The notes beneath the pieces are model-generated. The model did no database searches. It was not told the DNA's origin and saw only the letters and a program-made list of their open reading frames with translations. The translations under genes were made by a program, and so were the position numbers. 16,906 nt of DNA from assembly GCA_018524725.1 (NCBI GenBank), contig JAEUWP010000121.1, positions 1-16,906 on the forward strand. The letters run 5' to 3'. The DNA comes from Podaxis mareebaensis. Its lineage: Eukaryota > Basidiomycota > Agaricomycetes > Agaricales > Agaricaceae. Positions 1 through 10,097 of this stretch are shown here, piece by piece. Every line of letters starts with the position of its first letter. The stretch's first letter is position 1.

Positions 1-2651
1 GGCTCACTCCGTTGTAGTGGAGTAGCTACTTCCATTTTGGGTATGTTCTTTTCCTTGTTCAGTAACTGGGGAGGGTCCACTAATTTACTATGTTATTTTC
101 ACAGTCTAAACAGCTGAAATTGTTTAGATCCATCCCTATTTTCATTTGGGGCATATCAGCAGTGTTGGGCATTGCAATTGAACCATAGGTGAAATCCATA
201 TATGGTGATGGGGACAATGCAAGATCAATATAAAAGTCATTTATGGAGGGGGGAAAGACTGCGGACGGAGTTGCCTAGCATACACATGCATTGGATGGTG
301 GAGAGGGCTTTGGTAGAATAGAATCAAACATGTTCCTTGAAAGTTAGGCCTCTGTCAAACCAGAAGCCAAGATAGCATAGGAAGGGTTTGGGGTGGATGG
401 TGAGAGAGTTGTCAATGACAACAGGGGGATTGGGATCATGGGATGGGTGGTTGGAAAAATGGAATGCCTCAGTTTTGTCCCTTTCGAGGACAAAACCCAG
501 GCAACAGAGATAGTCTTCACAGTTCTTGTAAACCTGTGAAAGAAGACAGCAGTTAGTGGAAAAGGAATCTGATTGAACTACAATGAGCCCGTCATCAACG
601 AAAGAGATTATTTTACAATGTGGATCATTGGAAAACTTGTACATAAAAGGGGAGAGTGAAAGAGTGGTGAGGATGGGGGAGAGGGCTGAACCTTGGCCAA
701 TGCCAACAGATGCGGAGAATTTGGGGGACAAGTTATTGTTCCAGGAATATGTGGTGAAACGGTTCTTTAGATAATCAGAAAAGAAAGAGACGAGATTAGA
801 ATTGAAACCTTGGTGTCAGAGGGTGGAGACAAGGATGGAATGGTTGGTGGAGGGAAAGAATTGTGCCACATCAAATGCTATGACACTCGTCTTGAGTTTT
901 CATTTCCAACCTGTATGGATGAGGTGAGTAATGTAGACACCAGTGTCTTCAGTGGAACACTGAATAATTCCTCTGAATTGGAGGGGGTGTACGAGGTTGT
1001 GTTGAGACACTTCGAACTGCATTCTGGCAGAGATCATTTTCTCAATCAATTTACCAAGAGTATTGAGAAGGACTATTGGTCGGAACATCTTTGGGGTGGA
1101 ATAGTGCAGTTTATTGGGTTTAGGGATGATGACAGAGGTGGAATGTTTGAAGTGGTCCAGCCATATAGAAAATTCAATGCATTTGGAAGCAAAGAGGAGG
1201 AAGTTGGATCTAAAGATGTCATTGGACATTAGATGTTTGATATGGGCCCAAGATAAATGATCTGGGCCCGGGGCAGAGGAATTAGTACATGGCTTGAGGG
1301 TGTTGAAAAGCTCAGTGCTAGAAAAAGGGAGCCAGGGGCATTCAGGATGGGCATCAGAGGACTCAATGGTGCTTAAGTCCACTTGTTGATCAGAGGCAGA
1401 GTTGTAAGAAGAGTTGAGAGTGTGCCAGAGTTCATCTAGCTCATTGCAACTCTTCCCATTATAGGTGATGGATTGGGAGGGTGGAAGGTTACACTTGCCA
1501 ATCCAGGACATGAGATCCCATGGTTGACAGTTTTCCTCAGCTATGTCCTTAATTTTCTTGTCAAAAAAGGTTTGTTTGGCCTGGTGAGTAGTGCAACGAA
1601 ATTTGGTCCAGTTTGACTTGGACTTGTGAGCTTGGAAAGCTCTGAGGGTGGAAGAGCACTGAGGGTTCCACCAAGGCTTAGATTTGGCACAAATACGAAC
1701 AAGTTTGGCATTGTTCTGCCATTCTTGGGTGATGATGTGGGACATAGTGTTGGCATAAGAGAGGATGTTGTTGTTTGAGTCAAATTGAGGTGGGATGGCC
1801 TGGAGTCGGACACCTATAGAATAAAGGAAAGTGGCCTCTTCTTCTGAGTTGCAAGGGATAGAGAGCTTTTCGACGTAGGGTTGAAAAGGGGATGGAATTG
1901 GAAGATAGGTGAGGAGGGGGAGGTGGTCAGATCTGATTTGCCAGTCATCGCAAATAGTATGGACTGGGCTTGGTTGAAGAGGATCATCTATCATGAAAAT
2001 AAGGTCAATGACAGACAGGTGTTTGGAGTTATCGAAGGGAATATGTGTATACTTAGCCTCAGTGGGTGTAGATAAGGTGAGGTTGATGGAATTCATAATG
2101 TCGACAACAAGGTCAGCCTGGGCTGAGTGATGGGTGATGTGAGGGTCCCATTTGGGGGAATGAGAGTTGAAGTCTCCTCCTGCACAAACTATGTTTTCAG
2201 GGAAGAGGCGAATGCATGATTCTAAATATGTTAAAGAAGAATCATCAGAAGGATCAATATAACAATTAAGGAAAAAAGTTTTTTTCAGAAAAGAAAGAGA
2301 GATGAGTTGAAAATCGGGAGAAGAGATGATACTAGGGTGCGAAGTTGGCATTAATACTTCACATGACTTATGAATGAAGGTGGCTGTGTGAGGGCATTCT
2401 TCATCCAAAATGAAAAGGCACCAATTAGGGTTGTATGGCGTGCCTTTGTAGGGGACTCCTTCAGAGTTGTCAGTAGATGAAATATTTTGGATAATGCTGA
2501 ATGGAGGTTCTTGAATACATAAAATAAGAATGTCTTTGAATTGAGGGTCATTTAGTAATGCCTCTACTGTGTCCTTGGAATGGTGGATGTTGAAGAAAAG
2601 AATGGGAATCTTATTGAATGTAGTTGGTGGGTTAAGAGGTCCTTTAGACAT
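1..2651 (-). pseudogene. LINE ORF2: endonuclease and reverse transcriptase, decayed
   Basis: Encodes the nicking endonuclease and the target-primed reverse transcriptase of the LINE. The ATG at 2651-2649 is preferred over one at 2732 because it overlaps the ORF1 stop and lies just before the endonuclease fold. Exonuclease-endonuclease-phosphatase signatures appear in order: FFNIHHSKD, CIQEPPF, GDFNSHSPKWD (around 2160-2178), VIDLIF and RSDHLPL. RT signatures follow: SAPGPDHLSW, FRPIVLLNTLGKLIEKM, motif A FDVAQFFPS (about 850-876), GIGQGSALSPIL, and the catalytic FVDD at 591-602. The thumb begins FYSTKALST near 320. All pieces are in one frame, broken by TGA at 900-902, 816-818, 324-326, 237-239 and 225-227; at several of these I would expect arginine from related elements (for example LHK-LLY-SC). 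Beyond about 190 the frame is eroded and similarity fades. The frame runs off the left edge. Confidence 0.88.
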
Positions 2652-4485
2652 TAACAGCACCAGAGTTGAAGTCGTGGCGGTTTTTCTCCACTTTAGCTTC
2701 CCGGAGCTTGTTTTGAATCCATTCCTGATCAAAATGGTGTCGGAAGAATGGGCATTTGTCAGAGTTCACATGATGGTCTTTGGAATCACATGAAAGGCAC
2801 TGGAAGGAGGTTATGTGGGGGCATTCTGTAATGTTGGCGGGGGTGGGAGAATGGGGGTTTGGACCAGGTTTGCTGCAACAGCAGAATCCATCATGGCAGT
2901 GATTGTCAGTGTGATGGGGATCTCCACAAATAGCACACCTGGGATTGCATGCTCTGCACAGATGAGTAGGGTGGCCCCACCTCCAGCATCTGTTACAGAG
3001 AGGGGAAGTGGTTCGCATGGAGGCACCTCGGAAGGTACAGACTCTATTTTCAAATAATAGAGTGTGGTTGATGAGGAGCTTTGCCCTTGTGGCAGATTGC
3101 AAGTCCCAAAGGTCGAAGAAGAATATAGTGGAGTCAGAATGAGGGGATACCCAGTGGAAGTGGGGTTTGCCAACAAGATGTTGAATCATCTCATGGTAAG
3201 GTGAGGATTCAATAACTTCTTTGAAGTCATCAGTGGTGTGTGGAGTTCCATTGGGTCAGAAGTATGGGAGGTTCATCAACTTGACGAACAATTTAGACAT
3301 AGGGAGGGAAGGGACAATGGCATCCCTAATTTCTTGGGTAGCAAAGGCAGACTGATTAGAGTCTGCAATGCCCTTTTTGATGATGAGGAGCTCCTCATCA
3401 GTTGTGACCTGGTTGGTGGAGAGCCAGAGGGTCTTGTCATTAGACTTTGCTGACTCAACTTTGAGAAGGAAACCCTTTTGATAAAGGGCATTGTTACAGT
3501 TTCTGACTACAAGGTCAAGGGAGGTGATTAAGATGGGTTTAAAGACATCGTTGTATGGAACAACAATTTTCTTGCAGGATGGGCCTTGAGTGGCCTTGGG
3601 TGAGTTGGAAGGGTGAGGCAAGGATTTGGATGGTGTCAACAATGGGGGGGATTTGATGTCACCGGATGAGTGAAGGAAATTAATGATGTCAACTGGCAAC
3701 ATCTGAGGGAACTGGTTTTGAAGAGCTGCATACTTTTGCAATTCTTCAGATTGGAGGGGGGGAGTACTAGAGGTCACTTTGGCATAAGACGTCCTCTGGG
3801 TGGAGGGTGACAGGGTGTTAGACCTGGGGCAGGTCTTGTAGTTGATTGGGGGAGGGGAGGATGAGGGAGGAGAGGGCTTAGGGGCCTGTGGGGGGAAAGT
3901 GGGAGTGATGATAGGCTTATGTGGAGCTTGGGTGGCTATTGGTTTGTGAGGCACCCATCGGCAAGTAACGGATGTCCATGAGCTAGGGTTGGCATTGCCT
4001 TTCCCAGTGTTTGAAGCACTGGGAGCAGTTTCAGGAGTGGTGATGGTGGTGGGAGGAGGGGGGAGCATCTCAGTATCATTGTTGGACCCAGAAGACTCAC
4101 CTGGCTTGCTAGGATCTTGAGGGGGGAGGTGGGAAAGGGTGATTGCTCACGCTGTATCTTTTTCAAATTGTGATTCTGAGCCCTGGAGAAACCCAGAGGC
4201 GTCAGGGGGAATAATGGAGGAGCTCTGGAGTATCCCAGAAACATCCTTAGGGGAGGGGGAAGATACAGCTGTTGCTTTTTCAGCCCAGTGTGTGTTGCAG
4301 TGGCCAGTTGACATAGGCGTGGGAGTGGGAGAGAGAGTGTGGGAAGGGGGAAACTGCATAGACACAAAGTCATACAGTTTGAGTTGCTGTCCATTGTAAG
4401 GGACAGACTTGTTGTGCAGCTGTTCAGAGTGTGCAATAATTTGGAGGATGTGGATGAGGTGGGGAGTACCCTCAAAAGAGGACAA
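2644..4485 (-). pseudogene. LINE ORF1: gag-like nucleic-acid-binding protein with CCHC knuckles
   Basis: Binds element RNA into a ribonucleoprotein, by analogy with other LINE ORF1 proteins. The N-terminal two thirds are rich in proline, serine and threonine. The C-terminal part holds knuckles CNRCWRWGHPTHLC and CAICGDPHHTDNHC plus a variant CLSCDSKDHHVNSDKC (2752-2997), the third with a longer last spacing. The frame is continuous from 4485 to a TAA at 2644-2646, apart from TGA at 4147-4149 and 3256-3258. The true start is uncertain: there is an in-frame ATG at 4357-4359, and the same frame happens to continue upstream into the gypsy RT, so 4360-4485 may be ORF1 or junction sequence. The element may also be 5' truncated. 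The stop overlaps the ORF2 ATG by 8 nt. Confidence 0.75.
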
Positions 4486-5590
4486 ATTTCCAGTGTGATT
4501 GACATTCTGCAGGTGTTCCCAAATGAATCATTGGATCTTTGGGTTGTCAGGGATTGTTTCAAAGCCATTTGTCATTTCATACTGTGTTTTTGGTCCTTTA
4601 ACTGGCACATCATCCACAAAAGGGACTGCTACATCTGGGATTTCATCTTGAAGCAGGAACATGAGGTCACCATGTTGGATTTGCATCGAATTCATGTAAC
4701 CCATGGGAATCAAAGTAAGTCGGAGGGTGCCAAGAGGTGTTTGGAAGGTGGTGAGGTCTCAAGACTCAGGTGCCAGGGCCCATTGGTCAAAACCTACATA
4801 TAAATCAAATATACTATAACATCCTCAACCACCAAATGACTCAGCATAGGTCTCAATGATAGGGGGCACTCCAGAGTCTTTGATCATGACTGCATTGAGG
4901 GGCTGGAGGTCATGCACTAGATGGAGCAACTTGCCATCCTTTTTGAGGATGCAAAACCATTGTGATTGATAGGAAGAGCTTGATGGTTCATAGACCCCAG
5001 CCACAATCTTGGCCTTGATGATATCAATGACCTGGTGAAAAATGCCAGGAGGAATAGGGATATTATGTAGGACCCAGGGAACATGCTTGATAGTCAGGGT
5101 TGTAATTGGGTTGAAATAGTCACTTGAGAACTTTCCCTTCTCATCTTCAGTCCAAGCAAACCCAAGCTGTTGGAGAAGGATCAAATGGTGAGTGAGCTTC
5201 TCCTCCTCAGGCCAGAGGAAACTGTCAGGGTTAATATTCATGGATTACATTCATTCAAGTATATAGCAAGTGCCAGGGCTGAATTCTGGCAGGTGGGTGG
5301 GGAGTGTCAGCATAGATCTGAGAGGGTCACAGGGAATTTGGTGGACAATTCAGAAGTTTTCTGGTAATGTAGTGGTGGCAGGTTTGATGCAGTTGGCAAC
5401 TTTCTTGTATGCATAGTTGGAGGCTTGTGTGCTGTTGATGGTGAGTTCTTGTAGGTCAATTTCATATATGGCTTGAGGTTTGTTTATCAAGTCAAAAGAG
5501 GTATTGGTAAACACAATAGGGGAAATCATAGAGCATGATGGAAGAGCAACAGAAAAGGAAAGTCATGTCTGATGGAAATCAATTGCTATG
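4486..5590 (-). pseudogene. Ty3/gypsy pol fragment: linker and reverse transcriptase
   Basis: Part of a Ty3/gypsy polyprotein that copies element RNA into DNA. One frame reads through a protease-RT linker (NYAYKKVANCIKPATTTLPE), the segment FLWPEEEKL, the RT fingers (HVPWVLHNIPIPPGI, VYEPSSSSYQSQWF, LKKDGKLLHLVHDLQPLN), motif A (IFDLYVGFDQ), TFQTPLGTLRLT, and the catalytic FVDD at 4609-4620, ending at FIWEHLQNVN. This is the arrangement of a family frequent in agaricomycetes. The frame is interrupted by TGA at 5563-5565, 5350-5352, 5251-5253, 4825-4827, 4759-4761 and 4528-4530, and by TAA at 5245-5247. At several TGA sites (for instance ES-DLTTF and NF-IVH) family conservation expects arginine. 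Palm and thumb beyond 4500, RNase H and integrase are missing here; the LINE starts there. This is a different lineage from the + strand gypsy. Confidence 0.88.
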
Positions 5591-5937
5591 TTGCATCTCC
5601 TCAGTTACATCAAACTGAATCCTCAATTTTCAAAAACCCTGACTCAACTGGATGGGCTTGCAGATGTGTGCCATGGTCAGTATGGTGAACATCTCATTGG
5701 TATTGGGATCAAGAAGGGTAATATGTGAGTTGCCATTTGCCTTGCCACCTTCTTATTGTGATCCTTCTTGCTAGATCCTAGCACCTCTGCAAACCATCTA
5801 GTGAGATAGCCACCCCCTAGCAAAGCTTAGGTGACCAGTGATAAGGACCAACCTAACAGGATCTGCTTGATGGAGGCCATATCAAATGTTTTGTGTGGTG
5901 CTGAAGCTAAATTTGCATATGGTGCAGCATAATGGGG
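5591..5937 (-). pseudogene. Decayed upstream pol region of the minus-strand gypsy (protease/linker)
   Basis: Short minus-strand stretches such as LTRWFAEVLGSSKKDHNKK (about 5760-5815), SHITLLDPNTN and LRIQFDVTEEMQ resemble the protease-to-linker part of the same gypsy family, but they fall in different frames with stops between. I see no catalytic DSG/DTG motif. The piece is best read as the frameshifted upstream continuation of the pol fragment. From about 5850 to 5937 I can assign nothing. The assignment is weak and rests on remembered similarity. Confidence 0.4.
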
Positions 5938-5938
5938 T

Positions 5939-5958
5939 GTAAGCCTACTGAGGCTTAC
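5939..5958. repeat. Terminal hairpin, left end
   Basis: GTAAGCCT (5939-5946) and AGGCTTAC (5951-5958) form a perfect 8-bp stem with a 4-nt loop, ACTG. It lies one base inside the left end of the LTR-like element. Confidence 0.8.
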
Positions 5959-6034
5959 TTAGAGCTTAGACCTTAGGTTCACACCAATGTACAACAAGCC
6001 TGATGTATTGGGATGTATGTAGTGTAGGGATAAG

Positions 6035-6059
6035 GTCAGCTGTCATCACAACAGCTGAC
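6035..6059. repeat. Internal hairpin
   Basis: GTCAGCTGT (6035-6043) and ACAGCTGAC (6051-6059) form a perfect 9-bp stem with a 7-nt loop. Confidence 0.8.
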
Positions 6060-6082
6060 AACAAGAATATAAGGAATATTTT

Positions 6083-6108
6083 CCTGATGGATTAAGTAAT
6101 CCATCAGG
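6083..6108. repeat. Internal hairpin, near-perfect palindrome
   Basis: CCTGATGGATT (6083-6093) and AATCCATCAGG (6098-6108) form a perfect 11-bp stem with a 4-nt loop, AAGT. It is the longest stem in the element. Confidence 0.85.
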
Positions 6109-6182
6109 GTTAAGTAGACAGCAGGAATTAAATGAATAATTAATACAATATTGATTAACAAGACAAGGAAATGGCCACGATA

Positions 6183-6201
6183 GTAAGGGCTTAACCCTTA
6201 C
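6183..6201. repeat. Terminal hairpin, right end
   Basis: GTAAGGG (6183-6189) and CCCTTAC (6195-6201) form a 7-bp stem with a 5-nt loop. It is placed one base inside the right end, mirroring the left-end hairpin. Confidence 0.8.
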
Positions 6202-6202
6202 A

Positions 6203-6371
6203 CACCCCCCATTGAGACCATAAGGTACAGTCAAGAGATTCAGGACACAAGTAATGGGGTTACTTGTGGTTATGAGTGGGAGACAGGGATGTATATAGTG
6301 CCCAGTCAGCAGTAAGATTAGACAAGGTAATGGGTTACCTCATAGGGAATGCAGGGCTGGAGTCAACTCAA
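6203..6371 (-). other. Non-coding 3' region with candidate polypurine tract
   Basis: Between the end of the long minus-strand frame and the LTR-like element, all minus frames carry several stops. The only recognisable signal is the minus-strand purine run AATGGGGGGTG at 6203-6213, next to the LTR-like end, a position suited to a polypurine tract for plus-strand DNA priming. Confidence 0.35.
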
Positions 6372-9296
6372 TCATGAAGGTGACAAGGATGAGCATGAAC
6401 ATGAAGAGGCAATCAATGATGATTCACCAATGGGGTCTTGAGATGAGGTGGTGGAGGTGTTAGCCTCAGCCAGTACGGCAATGGGTGGGAGATCAGATGT
6501 GAGGGCAGAGGCATTGGCCTCAGTCATGGTTGCATCAGATGAGTGGGATTTGGTGGTGGCAAGTGTGGGTACAGAGGTGTTGGCCTCTATCATTTGGGCA
6601 TCTGTATCAAGAGCTGTCACATCAGGGACTGTGGGTGCCATCTTGTCAAGAGTTAGCCCAAGAGGATGGGTCAACTGCAATTGGGATGGAGGTGGTTCCA
6701 GCAGACACTGGGGGTAGTCGCAATTCTGTAGGAGCCAGAAGTAAGGTGAGGCCCCTGCTGGTAACCATCCTCAGGGAACAAAGTGCTCCCCCTTTTCCTG
6801 TCGAGTGTTCTTGTACTCAAAGTACAAGAATTGATTGAGGTTGTTGTCAGTGGGATGTCTCCATCCATCCCACTCTGGAATTGCCAGTGGTCCATAATAC
6901 TGGTTGAGGTATTCCACTTGGTGGTTGTCATGCTCATTGTATAAATCATGGTGTAGTTGATCACCATGATAGGTGTGGTTTAGCCACCACAACCTGAAGA
7001 GATATGCATGGTCTACCCATGAAGTGGGTATACCATTACAAATGAGGACATGAGCCATGTCATTGAGGCTCAAGTTGTGTGCAGCATAAGAGGTTATGTC
7101 CAGGGACCATATTGAAAATACAGGCCTGTTTTGTGAGGAGTAGGCACATTCTTGGGGAATGTGACTGTTATATCCAGTGATGAGTTCCCAGTATAAGTTT
7201 GGGGTCACAATGAGGATAGTGAATAACCTCATGAACTTCTGCAATGCACTCTTATCAGATGGGCTCAGTGCTCAGCCCAAGCCATAACTGAAGATGCAAC
7301 AGTGGTGGACAAGTTGTTGCTGTTCGAATGCAATGCCATTGTAGGCATTGCGAGTGTTGGGGTTTCCATGGATAAGGAGATATTGACCTAAGAGGTCAAT
7401 ATCAAAAAGCTGAGGGCCAGTCAGCATCAGGAGGCCTTTGCCCTCATTCCACTTGAGAATGTTTCTGGCACTGTGATCTTGCACGGCATGCAGAATGGGC
7501 TCAAGCCTAGTCATGTATTCCTTTTGCATTCCAGGCACCAGGAAGTTGGGGTCATACCCCTTGAGGTTCAAGATGAATTCCATAGCATCATTGTGATGCT
7601 CTGGCAAGGTTGTGGTTGTGATGCTGTGCAGTTCTTGGAGTAGGAAGTATGCCTTGAACCTGCTGTGGATGTTGATATGGCAGTTATTCATGAACTGCCA
7701 TAGTCATATGACTTGTCTCAGGGTCATTGGTAGACCCCAACCTGCAATGTTGTGGACTGTGCCTTTCTTGTTGCTGTGCATGAACTCCCTGCCTTGGAGT
7801 TTGGTGTTGGCAGCAAGTCGGGCATTTGTGCCTGTGAATACTGTGTTTATTCACCAGCAATAATATACATTGTGTGACAACATTCCTCACATGGAGTTGT
7901 CACATTCTCTAATACTGGGCTCAGTACCCCAAAGTCCTCAGAGGTCAGGAATCCTGCCTCCTCGTCCGATGAGGTCAGAGACACTGGTGCAATCATCATC
8001 TCCAGATGATTGTGCTTTTTGGTTTTTCCTGTTTTTCTTACAATGATTCCTTGATGAATTGTCGTCTTTGTTGCTTGAGTATTCCAGTCCTGAAAACTGT
8101 TCCTCCAGGTTGTCTGGACTGTATCAGATGAACTTGTGGTGGAGGCAGATTATGGGTTCTGGTAGGAGATTCCCTGGTGGGTGCACCAGGATGGGCTGGC
8201 CAAAGGAGAGTCCTTCAAACAAGGACTCTGATGGTACGATACTGCTTGAGGTCAGTTTCATTGACCTCGAAACTGCACTTGTCAAAGGTTCGTGCATGGG
8301 GACATCAATGTCCCCAGACAGTACTTCCTTGATGTAGGGTAATGTGATGTCAGCCAGGGGTGGAGGTGGCTGATGTGATGATGATGCAGCAGGTGGTGGT
8401 GAGGGTTGGTGGCATTGGCAAGGTAAAGGTTTTACCTTGCTGCCTGTGCATGGTGTTGAGGTGGTGGAATCTTGTGGGGTGCTCAGCACCCCCCATTGAG
8501 ATGGCATCATTGATTGAGATGTCATGCATTGTTTTGTGGGCTGTTCTTCTTCTTGGTCTGACTTCTCACTCAACTGTCATTGCAGGTTTGAGACCTGCCT
8601 CTGCAATAGGCTGTTTCGTCCTTCAAGCATGACAAAACAGTCTTGTAGGCTGTGGAGCTTCATTAGGAGTTCCTCAATAATGGCATTGCAACCAGTGTGT
8701 TTCAAGCTGGTGCTCAATTTGGATATCAGGTCTAGGGGTAGACCTGCCTTGTTAAGTCAGTTCATCAGCTCTTGGACATATTGGTTGTCCTCGAGCTCTA
8801 TGTCTACAGCCCTTTGTTTTCCTTGAGCTTTTGAGGAGAGCATGGGTGTTGTTGGTTCCAGTGGATTTTGTTTACCCTTGTCCTTAGAGGATGAGGGTAG
8901 CATGGGGTTTGGCACCTTACTCCTTCCTCTGGTTGACACCACTGAGGAGGATCTGGATGAAGGAGTAGTGTTACTCCTTTGTGGTTCAGGTGCCAGTGGT
9001 GGATTGGGCACCATCATGGTTGGTTTCTGTGTGGAGATGGGCTGATCTTGGGTCAGCTGATGTGGCTGTTGAGGAGTGGTTGCCATTTGCAGGTTCAGTG
9101 CAAATGGCTGCTGGGTGAATGGTGTGGGTTGTTGGTGTTGAAACAATGGGTATGGCATTGGAGGAGGAGGGTATGGTCTGTACAGTTGTGGGAAACCATA
9201 CATGTGTGGTGGTGGGGGGTAGTACGGAGGATATGGGTATCCTTGCATGAATTATTGAGGTGGTGGGGGCATCACATGTAAATGTGATGGATCCAT
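6372..9296 (-). pseudogene. Long broken ORF of unrecognised family (~974 codons)
   Basis: I do not recognise this protein. A single frame runs from ATG 9296-9294 (context ACCAAATGG on the minus strand) to TGA 6372-6374. It is broken by TAA 9252-9254 and TGA at 8757-8759, 8577-8579, 8124-8126, 7938-7940, 7887-7889, 7851-7853, 7704-7706, 7272-7274 and 6771-6773. Coding character on both sides of each stop shows it was once one protein. Order: a Pro/Tyr/Gln-rich N-terminus (YPYPPYYPPPPHMYG), a Ser/basic segment, a helical and possibly coiled-coil stretch near 8560-8690 (EELLMKLHSLQD, LEGRNSLLQRQV), a second Pro/Ser linker, then a hydrophobic and Trp-rich globular part (7691-6771: LPEHHNDAMEF, LTGPQLFDIDLLGQYLL, HIPQECAYSSQNRPVFSIWS), and a Thr/Ser tail with three EAN(T/A)S repeats. 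No zinc knuckle, protease or RT motif is seen. With an LTR-like element downstream it may be a gag-type structural protein of a pol-less element (inference). Confidence 0.6.
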
Positions 9297-9535
9297 TTGG
9301 TTAGGTATCGTACCTACAAGGCTAGTTAGTAGTGCTTGTGTTATGTAGAGACGGTTTCTACATGTCATCTCAGTGCGGAGAGATACTGTCCTAAGACACC
9401 CCAGCACTATTAAGTTCCTGAAGCGGAATGCCCATCCATTCCCCAGAGAGAACTAGAGGCTGGCTGGAAATCTCGCAGGGACTGCCTAGGGAGAGATATG
9501 ACTTGTAAGGTCGCAGGCTACTCTGTAGGTTTAGC
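9297..9535. other. Intergenic or junction sequence with no gene
   Basis: No credible reading frame on either strand. CpG reappears here after being almost absent to the left, so an element boundary probably lies in this stretch. A minus-strand TAACA at 9339-9343 is one of two possible inner ends for the LTR-like segment to the right. Confidence 0.5.
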
Positions 9536-9985
9536 TGTTACGCCAGTTATCCTGTCAAGGCAGGTAGAGCTCTCACATGGCAAGAAGATAAAGTGGAAGA
9601 CAGTCCTCGCTATTCTCGTGCTATGTACAAGTGATCGTAAAGCTAAGTTCTACTTACTTTACAAGCTATCTAAATACGAGGGCAATTGCTATTCTACATG
9701 TCCTTAAGGAGAATCTTTGTAGTTACTTCAGTGCTCTAAGTATAGAAGACCAAGCCTGAGGTAAGATGGGATCTACAGAAGGCAAGCTATTATTACACAA
9801 TATATCACTGAGCCTGAGTGCTAAACATAGTGCGACTTCAGAAGATCCGAGGTGAGACCGAAGTTGCAATGGAAGACAGGTCAACATGGATGCTTGGAGT
9901 CAGGAGGCAGAAAGACAGTCGATGGACAATGAGGTGGGAATGTGAAAGAGGCATAGATGGCGGCAGAAGCGAGAGGAGTGTAACA
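9536..9985 (-). repeat. Candidate 3' LTR (minus orientation) of the gag-like element
   Basis: On the minus strand the segment starts TGTTACACTCC at 9985, directly after a purine tract AAAGGGGATGA (9986-9996), which fits a polypurine tract followed by a 3' LTR. A matching end GTAACA lies at 9536-9541 (6-bp inverted terminus, 450 bp). A 5-bp match at 9339 would give 647 bp instead and sits closer to the CpG step. An AT-rich TATA-like patch occurs at about 9799-9808. No second copy is in the window, so this stays a candidate. Confidence 0.4.
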
Positions 9986-10097
9986 TCATCCCCTTTGTAT
10001 GATCAAACTCCAGACCAATCTACCTATAACAAGTGTCGATCTCAGCAAGGCATTGCTTGGACTGATTTTGGATGGGGACGTTGTTGGTGGTGACATG

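Larger units (their letters stand above)
1..4490 (-). mobile_element. Non-LTR (LINE) retrotransposon, degenerate, 3' end outside window
   Basis: Two successive minus-strand frames encode a CCHC-knuckle ORF1 and an endonuclease-RT ORF2, the standard plan of an APE-type non-LTR retrotransposon. The 5' boundary is placed near 4490 because gypsy RT similarity ends there; it could be off by tens of bases. The 3' UTR and tail lie left of base 1. At least seven in-frame stops, all TGA, make the copy inactive. The clade (Tad1, I or another fungal clade) cannot be decided without a tree. I saw no RNase H domain, but the region where it would lie is outside the window. Confidence 0.85.
5938..6202 (-). 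repeat. 265-bp LTR-like element with hairpin ends
   Basis: Begins TGTAAG and ends CTTACA, a perfect 6-bp inverted terminus of TG...CA type. On the minus strand it is preceded by a purine tract (AATGGGGGGTG, 6203-6213) that could be a polypurine tract, so the segment would be the 3' LTR of the long minus-strand frame at 6372-9296. It contains four perfect hairpins, two at its very ends. No matching 5' LTR is visible upstream of 9296, so the assignment is not confirmed. Because AATGGGG also flanks the left end on the + strand, a foldback or MITE-type element with imperfect terminal repeats is the alternative. Confidence 0.45.

Noticed and set aside
3936..4568. A 210-codon minus-strand frame rich in Leu, Ser and Pro
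   Set aside because: It overlaps the ORF1 frame and the RT frame in another register, has low complexity and no motif. The register with the knuckles downstream is the real one.
6771..6967. Alternative minus-strand frame over the end of the long unknown ORF
   Set aside because: The main register stays open beyond the TGA at 6771 to 6372 with a repeated EAN(T/A)S motif, so it is the better continuation.
7318..7330. Possible tRNA T-loop (GTTCGAATG)
   Set aside because: No acceptor, D or anticodon arms fit around it, and it lies within the coding frame of the unknown ORF.
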